Assembly (NCBI RefSeq): GCF_000209165.1
Contig: NC_009068.1
Location: 1,860,001-1,924,000, forward strand
DNA: 64,000 nucleotides
From: Scheffersomyces stipitis CBS 6054
Taxonomy: Eukaryota; Ascomycota; Pichiomycetes; Serinales; Debaryomycetaceae
Reading direction: 5' to 3'
In this document: piece after piece, positions 40,790-49,829 of the stretch
Layout: every line of letters starts with the position of its first letter
Numbering within the stretch: position 1 is the first letter of the stretch
Made by a program: the position numbers and the translations under genes
The notes under the pieces: model-generated
What the model was told of the DNA's origin: nothing
Seen by the model: the letters and a program-made list of their open reading frames with translations, nothing else
Database searches by the model: none

Positions 40790-41051
40790 TTAGTGGCTAG
40801 ATAGAGAAAAGATAGAAAAGTAAATATCTATTGTAGAAAAATTAATTGGATTTTGCAACTATGTTGTAGAAATTGAATAAAACTACTACTTTTGGAAAAT
40901 TTATAAAAAAGGAGACTCAACTTTTGATTTCTAAGAGATTATATCTATGTAAATGTTACATGTTGTTGATGAGATTGAAAGGTATCTCATGATTATAACT
41001 TCCGAAATAACTGTTGTGGAAGCACAATCTTATACTTGTCTATTTAAAATT

Positions 41052-41270
41052 TTTATTGCTTTTATTATTGCTTTTTTTGACGAAATGGCATGTATTACGA
41101 CTAAAGTCTAACCTATCTACTACAAAGTATATAAATCATCCTCTAGTCCATACCGAATGGTGGAGGAAATCCTAGGATAAAAACCTCCGAGTGAAATTAC
41201 CTAAAAACTAGGTGATATCCTTAGAAAACTGTAGAAAACTTGACAACGGTATATGCTACCGGACTTGTAA
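41052..41270 (-). other. Structured 3' UTR of the LINE with three hairpins and A-rich end
   Basis: Downstream of the ORF2 stop are three stems on the transcribed strand: CGGTA/TACCG (41247-41261), ACCTA/TAGGT (41199-41213), and GGAGG/CCTCC (41162-41166 with 41184-41188) enclosing the palindrome ATCCTAGGAT. The region ends with an A-rich tract containing two AATAAAA hexamers (plus strand 41052-41083). Stem-loops plus A-rich tails in LINE 3' UTRs often guide reverse transcription. Confidence 0.6.
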
Positions 41271-41275
41271 AATGT

Positions 41276-44200
41276 TTAAATAAGACGTCTAGACTGCAAA
41301 ATCGATACCCAAGTAGAAAGTGTTGACAGAGAGAAGGATTCCCTGTCTTCACTGTTCCGCCGTCGAACTTGAAATAAGTAGACAGTAAGGAAGTATCGAT
41401 TTAGAGAAAGGAAAGCAGCCACGGGAAGTTCAAACTTACCAATGATGTTGTTTAAATCTAGGTTCATACCTTCAGGCCCTAACAAATTCCAAAACGTGCG
41501 GCTAGCCTCACAGTCTTGGTAGGTATGGTGAAAGTATTTCCGTCTTTCAATTGAGTTGAGGCACATTACACAATCTTCAAGAGCCTCCGGATTGCCGTGG
41601 CGTTCGCGGTGACCAAGGTGGACCCTGTGTAATTCCTCGGTCCCGTTGGGATGAAGAAGTTGTACTTTATAAAGAGCCTTCCAAAACTTGGGGTAATTGT
41701 CCTGTAGCAGGGGAAACTTTTGAAGTAGCGTACTGGAGCTACACACCGGTGCTTGTTGCTCATATTTGGCTGATCTACGAGTAAATGTCATGCGATCAAC
41801 ACGGCTGGTGATGTGTTTATCCCAGTCCAGCTGAAGTGGCGGATTACGCACCATCTCTTGTTTCTCGTTAAGCGTGAAAGGCTTTTTAAAATATGAATTA
41901 ATCCAAAACCTCCTACCCCTTTCATCCGGGATATGGTAGCGGTTTTTCGGCTTAATGATGGTAAACCATGCTTCGAGCCATGCTATTTCGGCTCTGGTGA
42001 ATTGATGGTAGGTCTTGTACGCTGACATTGCATGATCTTTGTTTTGGACCGCGTAGTTCACAAGGAAAAGGTACCACGGTACGATGTCCCATTTCAGGGG
42101 ATCAAGTTGATTGCGTGTCGGAGGGTAAATTGTATCAATGAAGGATTGAAGTTTGTCACGGAGAACTATGAGATTCCAATCCACCAGATTCGTCAACGTT
42201 TCGTAGATAACTTTTGCCCGTCTTCCTAAGAGCTGTTGCTTGACATTGAGTAGTCCGAAGCCCCCTTTCTTTTTCAAGCTACTAAGGTTTCTGTCGCTAA
42301 TGCGAGGGAGATGTCCCTTTACCATCTTTTTGATGTGCTTGATATTGTCATTTGCCATGGGATCATGTAGGTCTCGGAAGTAAATTTTCGAGAAGATGTA
42401 AGTATTGAACCCCGTGCATCTGAGATGAATTGGCAATTCTTGTATGGTGTGGAAATGTAGCTGTGTGGAAAGAGAGGAGATATACGAATCCCATCGGAAG
42501 CCGTTAAGCGGAACTCCGAGGTATTTGTAGTCAGTGGTGCTAATGTCAAGGACTTCAAAGCCAAGGATCTTGGTAACATCTTCGGGAGGTGCCTGGCCCC
42601 AGTGGCAGGTCCGGGACTTGGCGATACTGACCAACGAGTTGGATGCTTGTTCAAATAGAGTAAGTTCTTCTTTGAGAATTTCATGATCTCTGGTTCCCTT
42701 CACAAAAACTGTGAGATCATCTGCAAAGGCTGAATATTTCGCTGTTAGCGGTGGTAGATGGTCGAGTTGAATCGGAATTCCCTCGAGCCGACTCTGTAAT
42801 CGTTGTAAAAGAGGCTCCAAGCAGAGATTGAAAAGGATAGGCAGCACTGGGTTGCCTTGTCTCGTTCCCTGTTTGAGTGGAAAGGTCTCTGACTTTGTGT
42901 TGTTGGTAAAAATGGCTGCAAATTGTTGTGTCGTTACCAGGAGCAAGATCCGCTTGAATCTGGGGCCAAAGCCAAGTTGGTCGAGTACTGCAGACAAATA
43001 GTCGTGCGATATCCGATCAAATGCTTTAGTCAAGTCCAATATAATGACATTTGCACTTTTCAGAGTCTCGGGGTCTTTTGATACTTTGTCGATGAGGGCC
43101 CGGAACCGTTGGATTTGAAAGTCCATCTGGCGTTCAGGCATAAAGCCGCATTGGTCATAGCCGATGAGGTCCTTGGTCACCTTTTGAAGGCGCATATTAA
43201 GGACCTGCGAAATCACCCTTAAAGAAGTATTAATAAGGGAGATGGGACGGAAATCATCGACCGTGAGGTCCTTACGTTTTCTCTTGGGTATCAAACGGAT
43301 GAGAACTAGAGCCATTGACTCTGGTAATATTCCCGTTTGCATGATATTCTCCGCGTCCTTTGTTAATAGTGGGCCTGCCTTGTCCCAGATACCCTTTAGG
43401 AAAAGATAGGTCACTCCATCTTCTCCTGGCGTGGAGCTGTTGGCAGTCCGCTGTAATCCGGACGTAAGTTCTTCATATGTGATTGGCTTTTCAAGCTCCA
43501 CACTGTCGCTGGCTGATACTTTGCGACGGAACAGCTGTACATACCTCCTAATGGAGAGTTTGGCTTCTTGGGCCTGGGAATCCAGGTAAAGCGCTGCAAG
43601 GTGTTCTCGTTGTATCTCTAGTATATCTTTGGTTGTGATGGCGGTGCGAGCCCGATCTGCGGTTGTGAGTGTACTCACAATTGTTGCTGCATGGGTTGCC
43701 CCTTTGAACCGGTCGTTGAGATCCTTGAAGATCTTTGGTGGTTGCCTCTCTTCTATTTGGGAAGTGACCGACTGTTGATTTCTAAGATAGCCTATTATTC
43801 TAGGCAATCGTTTTATGAATGCAGTGTAGTCGGAAAATCTTGTTTGTTGTAAGATACTGAAGAGATGTGTGTTGTCTAGCCAGTGGTCCTTTACGATGAA
43901 GCGGGGTTTTCTGATTTTTAAGGTCGCTTTTGGAAGGATAATAAGGTCTATTTCAACTGTTATATGAGTTGATGAGATTATGCCTTCTTTGTGTTGATGG
44001 TATCGCCAAACCCTGTCTTTAAGAGACGTGGGGAGATAGAGACGATCGAGGCGGCGACAATTTCGGAAATTGTCATTCGTGAATAATTTGATTTGAGGAT
44101 CGAGCCCTCTGAGAGTGTCGTGGAGTTGTAAGCCATGGAAGATAGCATTGAATGCATCGCGTGATGCGACTTCCGTGTTTTGTCCGACGTGAAAGGAGTC

Positions 44201-44830
44201 AATTTCAGGGTCAAGGACCATGTTGAAATCGCCCCCTAGGCAGACGTGGAATGTAGCTCCTGCGTTGTTTAGTTTGAAGCTTTGGGTGATGATGTCAATT
44301 TGGGAGTGTAATGAGGTAAACAACTTGGCCTGAGCCGGATAGTTCCCGCTTGGGCCGTACACGGATATTATGAGGATGTATTCCTCTTTCTCCGTTAGTT
44401 TGATGATGGCGTCAGTTGCATAGGGAGCAAGGTCGGCGTCTAGATCAAGGTTGTTACTTGATATTTGCTGGAAGTGGGAGTACTGGAGATTTAAGATTAT
44501 CCCAGTGCGTGATGAAGTGTTGGTGTAGATTAACTCCTTTTGGGAGTCTTTCAATGTATTCAGGAGCCCATGAATCCATTCCGGTGTCAAATTTGGCAGC
44601 GAAGTAGAAGAGGTTTCCTGGAACAGGTTGTTGTAGTTTAGGTTTTGAGAGTGGAAAACAGTTTCCTGGATGAGGAGAATGTCGCATTTATGTGCTAGTT
44701 CTCGAATTTTCGCAGGATCCTGGTTTCGTTGAATGTTCTTGGATCTAATCGTTATTAAGTTGTTGCGATGATTCACTTCCGATGCCTTTAAGGTCGGATT
44801 GGTTATCGCCGTATCTAGTAGATTACTCAT
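41276..44830 (-). CDS. LINE ORF2: AP endonuclease and reverse transcriptase polyprotein
   Basis: 1184 residues. APE-type endonuclease (about 20-300): LLIQET (52-57), YGP (158-160), GGDFN (199-203), RLDRLY (260-265), and STH (287-289) where L1-like enzymes usually have SDH. Reverse transcriptase (about 480-760): IPKRKRKDLTVDDFRPISL, LDLTKAFDRI, RQGNP-V-[CTG]-PILFNL, and catalytic FADD (702-705). C-terminal zinc motif C-x2-C ... HH ... C near residues 1105-1128. In the RT motif a CTG replaces the usual Ser codon, fitting CTG-to-Ser reading. The stop is followed by the hairpin-rich 3' UTR. The start ATG lies one base after the ORF1 stop (TAATATG), so expression may rely on reinitiation. Confidence 0.93.
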   Translation of the reverse strand: MSNLLDTAITNPTLKASEVNHRNNLITIRSKNIQRNQDPAKIRELAHKCDILLIQETVFHSQNLNYNNLFQETSSTSLPNLTPEWIHGLLNTLKDSQKELIYTNTSSRTGIILNLQYSHFQQISSNNLDLDADLAPYATDAIIKLTEKEEYILIISVYGPSGNYPAQAKLFTSLHSQIDIITQSFKLNNAGATFHVCLGGDFNMVLDPEIDSFHVGQNTEVASRDAFNAIFHGLQLHDTLRGLDPQIKLFTNDNFRNCRRLDRLYLPTSLKDRVWRYHQHKEGIISSTHITVEIDLIILPKATLKIRKPRFIVKDHWLDNTHLFSILQQTRFSDYTAFIKRLPRIIGYLRNQQSVTSQIEERQPPKIFKDLNDRFKGATHAATIVSTLTTADRARTAITTKDILEIQREHLAALYLDSQAQEAKLSIRRYVQLFRRKVSASDSVELEKPITYEELTSGLQRTANSSTPGEDGVTYLFLKGIWDKAGPLLTKDAENIMQTGILPESMALVLIRLIPKRKRKDLTVDDFRPISLINTSLRVISQVLNMRLQKVTKDLIGYDQCGFMPERQMDFQIQRFRALIDKVSKDPETLKSANVIILDLTKAFDRISHDYLSAVLDQLGFGPRFKRILLLVTTQQFAAIFTNNTKSETFPLKQGTRQGNPVLPILFNLCLEPLLQRLQSRLEGIPIQLDHLPPLTAKYSAFADDLTVFVKGTRDHEILKEELTLFEQASNSLVSIAKSRTCHWGQAPPEDVTKILGFEVLDISTTDYKYLGVPLNGFRWDSYISSLSTQLHFHTIQELPIHLRCTGFNTYIFSKIYFRDLHDPMANDNIKHIKKMVKGHLPRISDRNLSSLKKKGGFGLLNVKQQLLGRRAKVIYETLTNLVDWNLIVLRDKLQSFIDTIYPPTRNQLDPLKWDIVPWYLFLVNYAVQNKDHAMSAYKTYHQFTRAEIAWLEAWFTIIKPKNRYHIPDERGRRFWINSYFKKPFTLNEKQEMVRNPPLQLDWDKHITSRVDRMTFTRRSAKYEQQAPVCSSSTLLQKFPLLQDNYPKFWKALYKVQLLHPNGTEELHRVHLGHRERHGNPEALEDCVMCLNSIERRKYFHHTYQDCEASRTFWNLLGPEGMNLDLNNIIGKFELPVAAFLSLNRYFLTVYLFQVRRRNSEDRESFSLSTLSTWVSILQSRRLI

Positions 44831-44831
44831 A

Positions 44832-47810
44832 TTAATAATCTATTGTGTTGGAGGGGTTGGCTTCGTGTGAGCCAATCGTGACAGTTACCGGTTGATGAGC
44901 CAAATTAGTATGGTCAACAATGTCCTGGTGTATACTTGGAGAGTCGACTTGTGTTGGGTCGACGCTTTGACTTTGAAATCTTAGTGAAGGGTCAGATCTT
45001 TCCATGTTGTCCAAAATTGTGGATTCCGGTTCCCCTAGAGTGGATCCTAGGGGGGAATCCGTGATATCCATGACTCTGGCAGGAGGATCTGTTATTGGCG
45101 GAGGATCTCGTAGTGTTGGGATGCGGCTGGCTGAGGTGTTTTGTGCCTGCAGTTCGTCGCGGCTTAAACTAAGAGTCTTATTAAGTGCTTCATGCACCCT
45201 TTGGGACTGTCTTAGAGTCTGACTTTTGTTGGAGTGGGAGAGTCCTATAATAGGAGAGTAAGGGGTCGGTTGCTTCCTTGTGAGAGGGGCTAGGCGACCC
45301 GAGTAGGATGGTGAAGAGATTGGGGTTGCTAGGGGTTTGGTTTTTGATGTGACAAGGGATTTACCTTGCTTTCTTGGGCGAGGCGTGATTGGTTGAAGGA
45401 GCGGTTGTGTTCTGGTCGGTTTGTTGCCAGCGGCATTGATTGTAGTTTCTGGGAGGAGCTCCATTTCTTGGTCCTGAACCTGGTGGCTAAGGATGACGGA
45501 TGCTTCATCGTCACGGATATCTTCATCTTCGTCTGAATCGGTGTATCTTACTGTTTCGTCATCATCATCTTGGATGTATTCCCTTTGGATTTGATCTTGT
45601 GGTCTCTCGTTGTTTGAGGTATTGCGAGGTACCCCTGTAGATTTAGGGTGCATGATAGCTCTCATGGTTTGGTGGGAGTCAGGTTGTGCTGACTGGTTAT
45701 GGCTCACGTGTTCTGTTACTCCCGATTCTGGGAGGTCGGCGAGTGGCGCGAATCGATTACCTCCTTGTCTATGTTGGGAGATTAAGGGTTGTGGTTCCTT
45801 TCGGCGTGGAGCGCCTTTGGTCACCGGGTTAAACCCATCGTCGTCCTTTTGATGTTGTTTGTATGGACGTGCGTTGTTAGGGGATTCGTTCTGATAAAAA
45901 TAGGGTACCTTTGCCACCGGGGCCTTGAATGTTGGGCATCGTTTGGTTGAGTGCTGATTGGTGTGACATTTGAAACAGAATTGGTATGAGGAGATAATGT
46001 CTAGTTGTACACCCTGCATGAAGGCGTTCTTTCTGTTTGGAATCCTATCCGATTCCGTCGCAATCAAATAGAAAGCAGACTGGAATCTTGACAGAGTCGA
46101 TCTGCCTTTGTGGAGTGGTACTTCCCTTCGGTGTTTAGCTAGAATATCGTATACGATAGGCTCTCGTTCTTCCCTGCGTAAAGACCTGTATTGAGGTACT
46201 TGATACGTGTCAAGCGTATTTGGGTTGAACATTGCTTCTAATAGATTGTCTAAGTTTTTGTTTCCAATTGGGGCTTTTATACCCACAAGAAAGACGTTGG
46301 GATAACTAGAAAGAGGAATAAGTTTAAGTGTAAATCTGTAGTTGCCTTCTTCCCCTGTGTAGTAAGGGTCGAATATTTCTTCAAATTTAGTCTTCAGCCA
46401 TTTCTTTGGACCTTGAGATTTGAAGCGTGGAACTACAGTATTACTTTCAGTAATGGAGAAGTTAAAGTTTAAGTGCAGATTGTCCCGGATATGTATGTGG
46501 AAATACTCCTTTATGTCATAAATCCTTTGAGTGATTTGAAGTGTTTTCTCCAACTCTTCAATTTCAAGTTGGGTATTGTTGATGCCCCGCTTCAACTCCT
46601 GCTCCAGAGGGTCCCCTGGGGATATCTGGTTTTGGTAAAATTGAAGTGATTTTTTGAGACTGGCAATACTCTGCTCGGTGTGTTCTTCTAACTCATCTGA
46701 CCTATCAGGTATAGTCTCCTTAAAGTGGGTAAGAATTATCCTAGCTTTGTCCTCGATGCTCATTTGGGGTTTTAACAGGTTCAGTCTGTATTCAAATGAG
46801 TCAATGTGGACTCTTACATCTAACTTTTCAGCAACGTTTCTGCCGATTGTGCTGAGGGTTGACACTCTTACCTCCTCAGGCGTATCCCAGTCGTCGAACC
46901 TTTTCTGTTGGCCCTTATAGTTTGCTTCCGATAACCCTTCTAAGTGACTGATAAGTGTCGAGTATGTGTCAAACTGGTCAAAGACTTCATTGGTGGTAGG
47001 AACGTCCATCTTCATCTGTTCTTGGAGGGCCTCCATTTTCAGTCTGTATGTTTGAAGTATTTTGTCGGATTCTTTATCGGGAACATCTTGAAGAATATCT
47101 GCCCATTTTGCCTTATTAGGGTTTGGAAGAGGAGTAGATCTAATTGCCTTGGGGTTTGAGGGATGAATCCTTTTCTTAGAAGAACTCTTTGAGGTTCCTA
47201 AGAGTGGGTATTCCTCTGCTTCAAGGTCTTGTGTATTTTTTTCTGGGAGTTTTGTATTTTCGGAGTTTTTTTGGTTTTTATTTAAGTATTGTAAGGATTC
47301 AGAATTTTTTTGGGTTTTTGTATTTTCTTTAAGTTGGTGTACAAGGAGAGAATCTTCTTGTTCGGGCAAGTTCGAGAGGCTGGTTGTAGAATCTAAAGAA
47401 ATGTGATCCATTTCATTATCATCGTTTGCAGCCATTTCCTGGTCGTGTACCTCGTCAGGCACGTGACTTTGAAAAATTTCCGAAACTGAGGTTTCAAAAC
47501 TTTCCATAGTAGGACTTAATGGGGTCTGGTTCTGAATAACCAGCTCGTCCATGGGATTATCCCGTAGTTGGGCCGGTTCCTCAGAGGTAGATGACACTGC
47601 AGTCACGAAGGATGGCTCTAAATTGCCGTTTTCATCGGCATCTGTGGACTCGCCATCGAGGTCCATCAGATCAGGGGGTGCGACATGGTCGTGTGGATTT
47701 CGGTCAATATCCGGTGGTTTTGGCTCGTTTAAGGCTTGATTTGAAGAGCTTTCACCAGAGAAAACCCCTAGAGGTCCCTCTGGCTGATTGATTGGTCGTA
47801 GTTCTGACAT
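44832..47810 (-). CDS. LINE ORF1: gag-like nucleic-acid-binding protein
   Basis: 992 residues from the ATG at 47810 (frame open upstream, but no earlier ATG). The N-terminal 200 residues are acidic, Asp/Glu/Ser-rich; the middle (about 250-450) is helical and coiled-coil-prone; a retroviral-type zinc knuckle C-x2-C-x4-H-x4-C lies at Cys612, Cys615, His620 and Cys625 (CFKCHTNQHSTKRC). The C-terminal third is Pro/Gln/Ser-rich and disordered. By analogy with other LINE ORF1 proteins it binds the element RNA and packages it with ORF2. Its stop codon TAA is separated from the ORF2 ATG by one base. Confidence 0.88.
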   Translation of the reverse strand: MSELRPINQPEGPLGVFSGESSSNQALNEPKPPDIDRNPHDHVAPPDLMDLDGESTDADENGNLEPSFVTAVSSTSEEPAQLRDNPMDELVIQNQTPLSPTMESFETSVSEIFQSHVPDEVHDQEMAANDDNEMDHISLDSTTSLSNLPEQEDSLLVHQLKENTKTQKNSESLQYLNKNQKNSENTKLPEKNTQDLEAEEYPLLGTSKSSSKKRIHPSNPKAIRSTPLPNPNKAKWADILQDVPDKESDKILQTYRLKMEALQEQMKMDVPTTNEVFDQFDTYSTLISHLEGLSEANYKGQQKRFDDWDTPEEVRVSTLSTIGRNVAEKLDVRVHIDSFEYRLNLLKPQMSIEDKARIILTHFKETIPDRSDELEEHTEQSIASLKKSLQFYQNQISPGDPLEQELKRGINNTQLEIEELEKTLQITQRIYDIKEYFHIHIRDNLHLNFNFSITESNTVVPRFKSQGPKKWLKTKFEEIFDPYYTGEEGNYRFTLKLIPLSSYPNVFLVGIKAPIGNKNLDNLLEAMFNPNTLDTYQVPQYRSLRREEREPIVYDILAKHRREVPLHKGRSTLSRFQSAFYLIATESDRIPNRKNAFMQGVQLDIISSYQFCFKCHTNQHSTKRCPTFKAPVAKVPYFYQNESPNNARPYKQHQKDDDGFNPVTKGAPRRKEPQPLISQHRQGGNRFAPLADLPESGVTEHVSHNQSAQPDSHQTMRAIMHPKSTGVPRNTSNNERPQDQIQREYIQDDDDETVRYTDSDEDEDIRDDEASVILSHQVQDQEMELLPETTINAAGNKPTRTQPLLQPITPRPRKQGKSLVTSKTKPLATPISSPSYSGRLAPLTRKQPTPYSPIIGLSHSNKSQTLRQSQRVHEALNKTLSLSRDELQAQNTSASRIPTLRDPPPITDPPARVMDITDSPLGSTLGEPESTILDNMERSDPSLRFQSQSVDPTQVDSPSIHQDIVDHTNLAHQPVTVTIGSHEANPSNTIDY

Positions 47811-47896
47811 TATCTTGTATTCATATTGCGGTATGGATGTTACACGTGATAAAATGAAATCCTCATGATAAAAGGACAAGTTGCATAACAAGATAG

Positions 47897-47969
47897 GGGC
47901 GTGTGGCGTAGTTGGTAGCGCGTTCGCTTAGCATGCGAAAGGTCTCCGGTTCGACTCCGGACTCGTCCA
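47897..47969 (+). tRNA. tRNA-Ala (anticodon AGC)
   Basis: A complete cloverleaf of 73 nt: acceptor GGGCGTG with CTCGTCC, D arm GCGTAGTTGGTAGCGC, anticodon arm around TTAGCAT (anticodon AGC, modified to IGC), variable loop AGGTC, T arm CCGGTTCGACTCCGG. The G3-U70 alanine identity pair is present. The sequence is very close to the baker's yeast tRNA-Ala(AGC). No intron. A T6 tract (47973-47978) immediately downstream is the Pol III terminator. CCA is not encoded. Confidence 0.97.
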
Positions 47970-47972
47970 TTC

Positions 47973-47978
47973 TTTTTT
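47973..47978 (+). terminator. Pol III terminator (T6) of tRNA-Ala
   Basis: A run of six T residues four bases after the tRNA discriminator base. Confidence 0.8.
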
Positions 47979-48278
47979 ATTCTCTTCAGGAATAACAATC
48001 TTATATCTTTTTTTTAGCCAGAGCTTATTATAGTCGATTGAGAGGGCTCAAGGGTGCTATCATAGGAAGGTAAGCGGCAGTTAGCTGCGATTTAATGTCC
48101 AGCTACCTCTCGTGAAGGAGCTTTCTGCAGGAACCCCATCTCGCAGCGATTGTGAATTTTCAAAAAAAAAGTCCAGTATCAAAACGATTTAAATGAATAA
48201 ATTTCACCAGGAATTGATTTTTTTTTATCTTTCGGGTATAGAGTTTCTGCATTTGGCAATAGCATTACCAGCATCAAT
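47979..48278. other. Intergenic promoter region of HMT1
   Basis: No gene is seen. Contains T/A runs (TTTTTTTAG, AAAAAAAAAG) characteristic of nucleosome-poor yeast promoters. Confidence 0.45.
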
Positions 48279-49301
48279 ATGACACAGCCAAACGTAACCG
48301 ATAAGGCGAAATTGCCGTTCACCGAGCAGCACTACTTCTCCTCGTATGACCATTTTGGAATTCACGAGGAAATGTTGAAGGATACGACTAGAACCTTGAG
48401 TTACAGATCTGCCATGTTCAAAAACAAGGATCTCTTCAAGGGTAAAATCGTTTTGGATGTCGGATGTGGTACTGGTATTCTTTCTATGTTTGCTGCCAAG
48501 GCTGGTGCCAAACATGTGTATTCTGTTGATATGTCTAACATCATTGAGAAGGCCAGAGAAATTGTCGCTTTGAATGGATTTGAAGACAAGATCACGTTGA
48601 TCCAGGGTAAATTGGAGGACATTGACTTGCCAGTTGACAAGGTCGATATCATTGTATCTGAATGGATGGGCTACTTTTTGTTGTACGAATCTATGTTGGA
48701 TACTGTGTTGTATGCCAGAGACAAGTACTTAGTAGAAGGAGGATTGATTTTGCCCGACAAGTGCTCGATGTACATTGCTGGTATTGAAGACGGTCAATAC
48801 AAAGCTGAGAAAATCGCCTACTGGGAAGATGTGTACGGATTCGACTACTCTCCTTTCATCAAGGTAGCTATGGTTGAGCCATTGGTTGACACCGTAGACA
48901 ACCAGTCGTTGATTACTACTCCACACAAGTTTTTTGAGTTTGACATCAACAAAGTAACCAAGGAACAGTTGGCTTTCCACCGTCATTTCAAGTTAAAGGC
49001 TATTGACTCTGATTTCTGTCACGCATACATCGTTTGGTGGGATGCTGAGTTCCCAGGCAAGGAAAAGGTAGTTTTACCTACTGGCCCCATGACCCACTAC
49101 ACTCATTGGAAACAAACTGTTTTCTACATGGATCAAGTCTTGGACCTCAAGAAGGGTGACATTATCGAAGGTAGTATTGCTTCCAGACCCAACTCCGCCA
49201 ACCCAAGAGAGTTGGATATCGAAATCGGCTGGAACCTCAAGACCACCTCCAATGACAAGTCTAGAGAAAAACAGGGCAAGTACAACTACTTCATGCGTTA
49301 A
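48279..49301 (+). CDS. HMT1: Protein arginine methyltransferase (type I)
   Basis: 340 residues, the PRMT1/Hmt1 family that makes monomethyl and asymmetric dimethyl arginine on RGG proteins such as Npl3 and Hrp1, in nucleus and cytosol. AdoMet motif I VLDVGCGTGILSMFAAKAG (about residues 60-78). The substrate-binding double-E loop is SEWMGYFLLYESM (about 127-139), and the THW loop is THWKQTVFYMD (about 269-279). The N-terminus MTQPNVTDKAKLPFTEQHYF leads to the helix with YFSSYDHFGIHEEMLKD. All expected catalytic residues are present and length matches (about 340-350). Baker's yeast Hmt1 is 348 residues. Confidence 0.95.
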   Translation: MTQPNVTDKAKLPFTEQHYFSSYDHFGIHEEMLKDTTRTLSYRSAMFKNKDLFKGKIVLDVGCGTGILSMFAAKAGAKHVYSVDMSNIIEKAREIVALNGFEDKITLIQGKLEDIDLPVDKVDIIVSEWMGYFLLYESMLDTVLYARDKYLVEGGLILPDKCSMYIAGIEDGQYKAEKIAYWEDVYGFDYSPFIKVAMVEPLVDTVDNQSLITTPHKFFEFDINKVTKEQLAFHRHFKLKAIDSDFCHAYIVWWDAEFPGKEKVVLPTGPMTHYTHWKQTVFYMDQVLDLKKGDIIEGSIASRPNSANPRELDIEIGWNLKTTSNDKSREKQGKYNYFMR

Positions 49302-49829
49302 AGAGTTTTTAAGTTAATTCTTTGCGTTAATGAGTAGAACTACTGTGAACCGAGCAGCAATGCTTCTTGTTAGTGAGTACTGTTCTTTTGATGTAGACAA
49401 CTACTAATGCGCTGATGTCTGTTGGCGTTCTGATTGCATAATATAATTCGATAAACTTTTGTATACTAGTGCTATTCTTTCTTCTTTATGTCACCATTGC
49501 ATTACATAAATTGATATACTGTATCTGTACATATATGTATTTCTGAACTTTTATACTAAATCGTACTGTAGAATACTTCCATACAATACTAAAATTTATT
49601 GTACGATACTTAAAAATACTTAAAAAAAACTGTACTACTTGTGTATCAAACAAGGCTATATTGGACTTTTTTAGTGACATAGTGGACTTTACCATGTAGA
49701 CTTCGGATATAATAAGCCTTGTCTCTCCTACTTCACAATGCCCTGTCTATTTGTCATGCTTCCATTGCTCGAATTTTTCAGCCTTGATAGTGCGTACCCC
49801 AGAATTTTTTACTTGTTTTCGCCTACTTA
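49302..49829. other. Intergenic region between HMT1 and MXR2, no gene
   Basis: It carries the HMT1 3' region and the MXR2 promoter. AT-rich, with GAATTTTTCAG just before MXR2 (about 49772), a ribosome-biogenesis-like A/T element. Confidence 0.4.

Larger units (their letters stand above)
41050..47870 (-). mobile_element. LINE (non-LTR retrotransposon), full-length-like, L1/Zorro-type
   Basis: Two intact ORFs on the minus strand (ORF1 47810-44832 and ORF2 44830-41276) with a structured 3' UTR ending in an A-rich tract (T-rich on the plus strand, 41049-41083). ORF1 has a CCHC knuckle; ORF2 has endonuclease, reverse transcriptase and a C-terminal Cys-His motif, the L1-like layout known in Candida albicans as Zorro. 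Outer boundaries are approximate: the 3' end is placed at the A-rich tract, and the 5' end lies somewhere between the ORF1 ATG (47810) and the tRNA gene (47897). No clear target-site duplication was found. No frameshift or premature stop is seen, so it may be recently active. Confidence 0.88.

Noticed and set aside
40986..40993. CTCATGAT here and at 47862-47869 as a target-site duplication of the LINE
   Set aside because: An eight-base match between two roughly 100-300 bp search windows is expected by chance about as often as not, and the left copy is not adjacent to the A-rich end.
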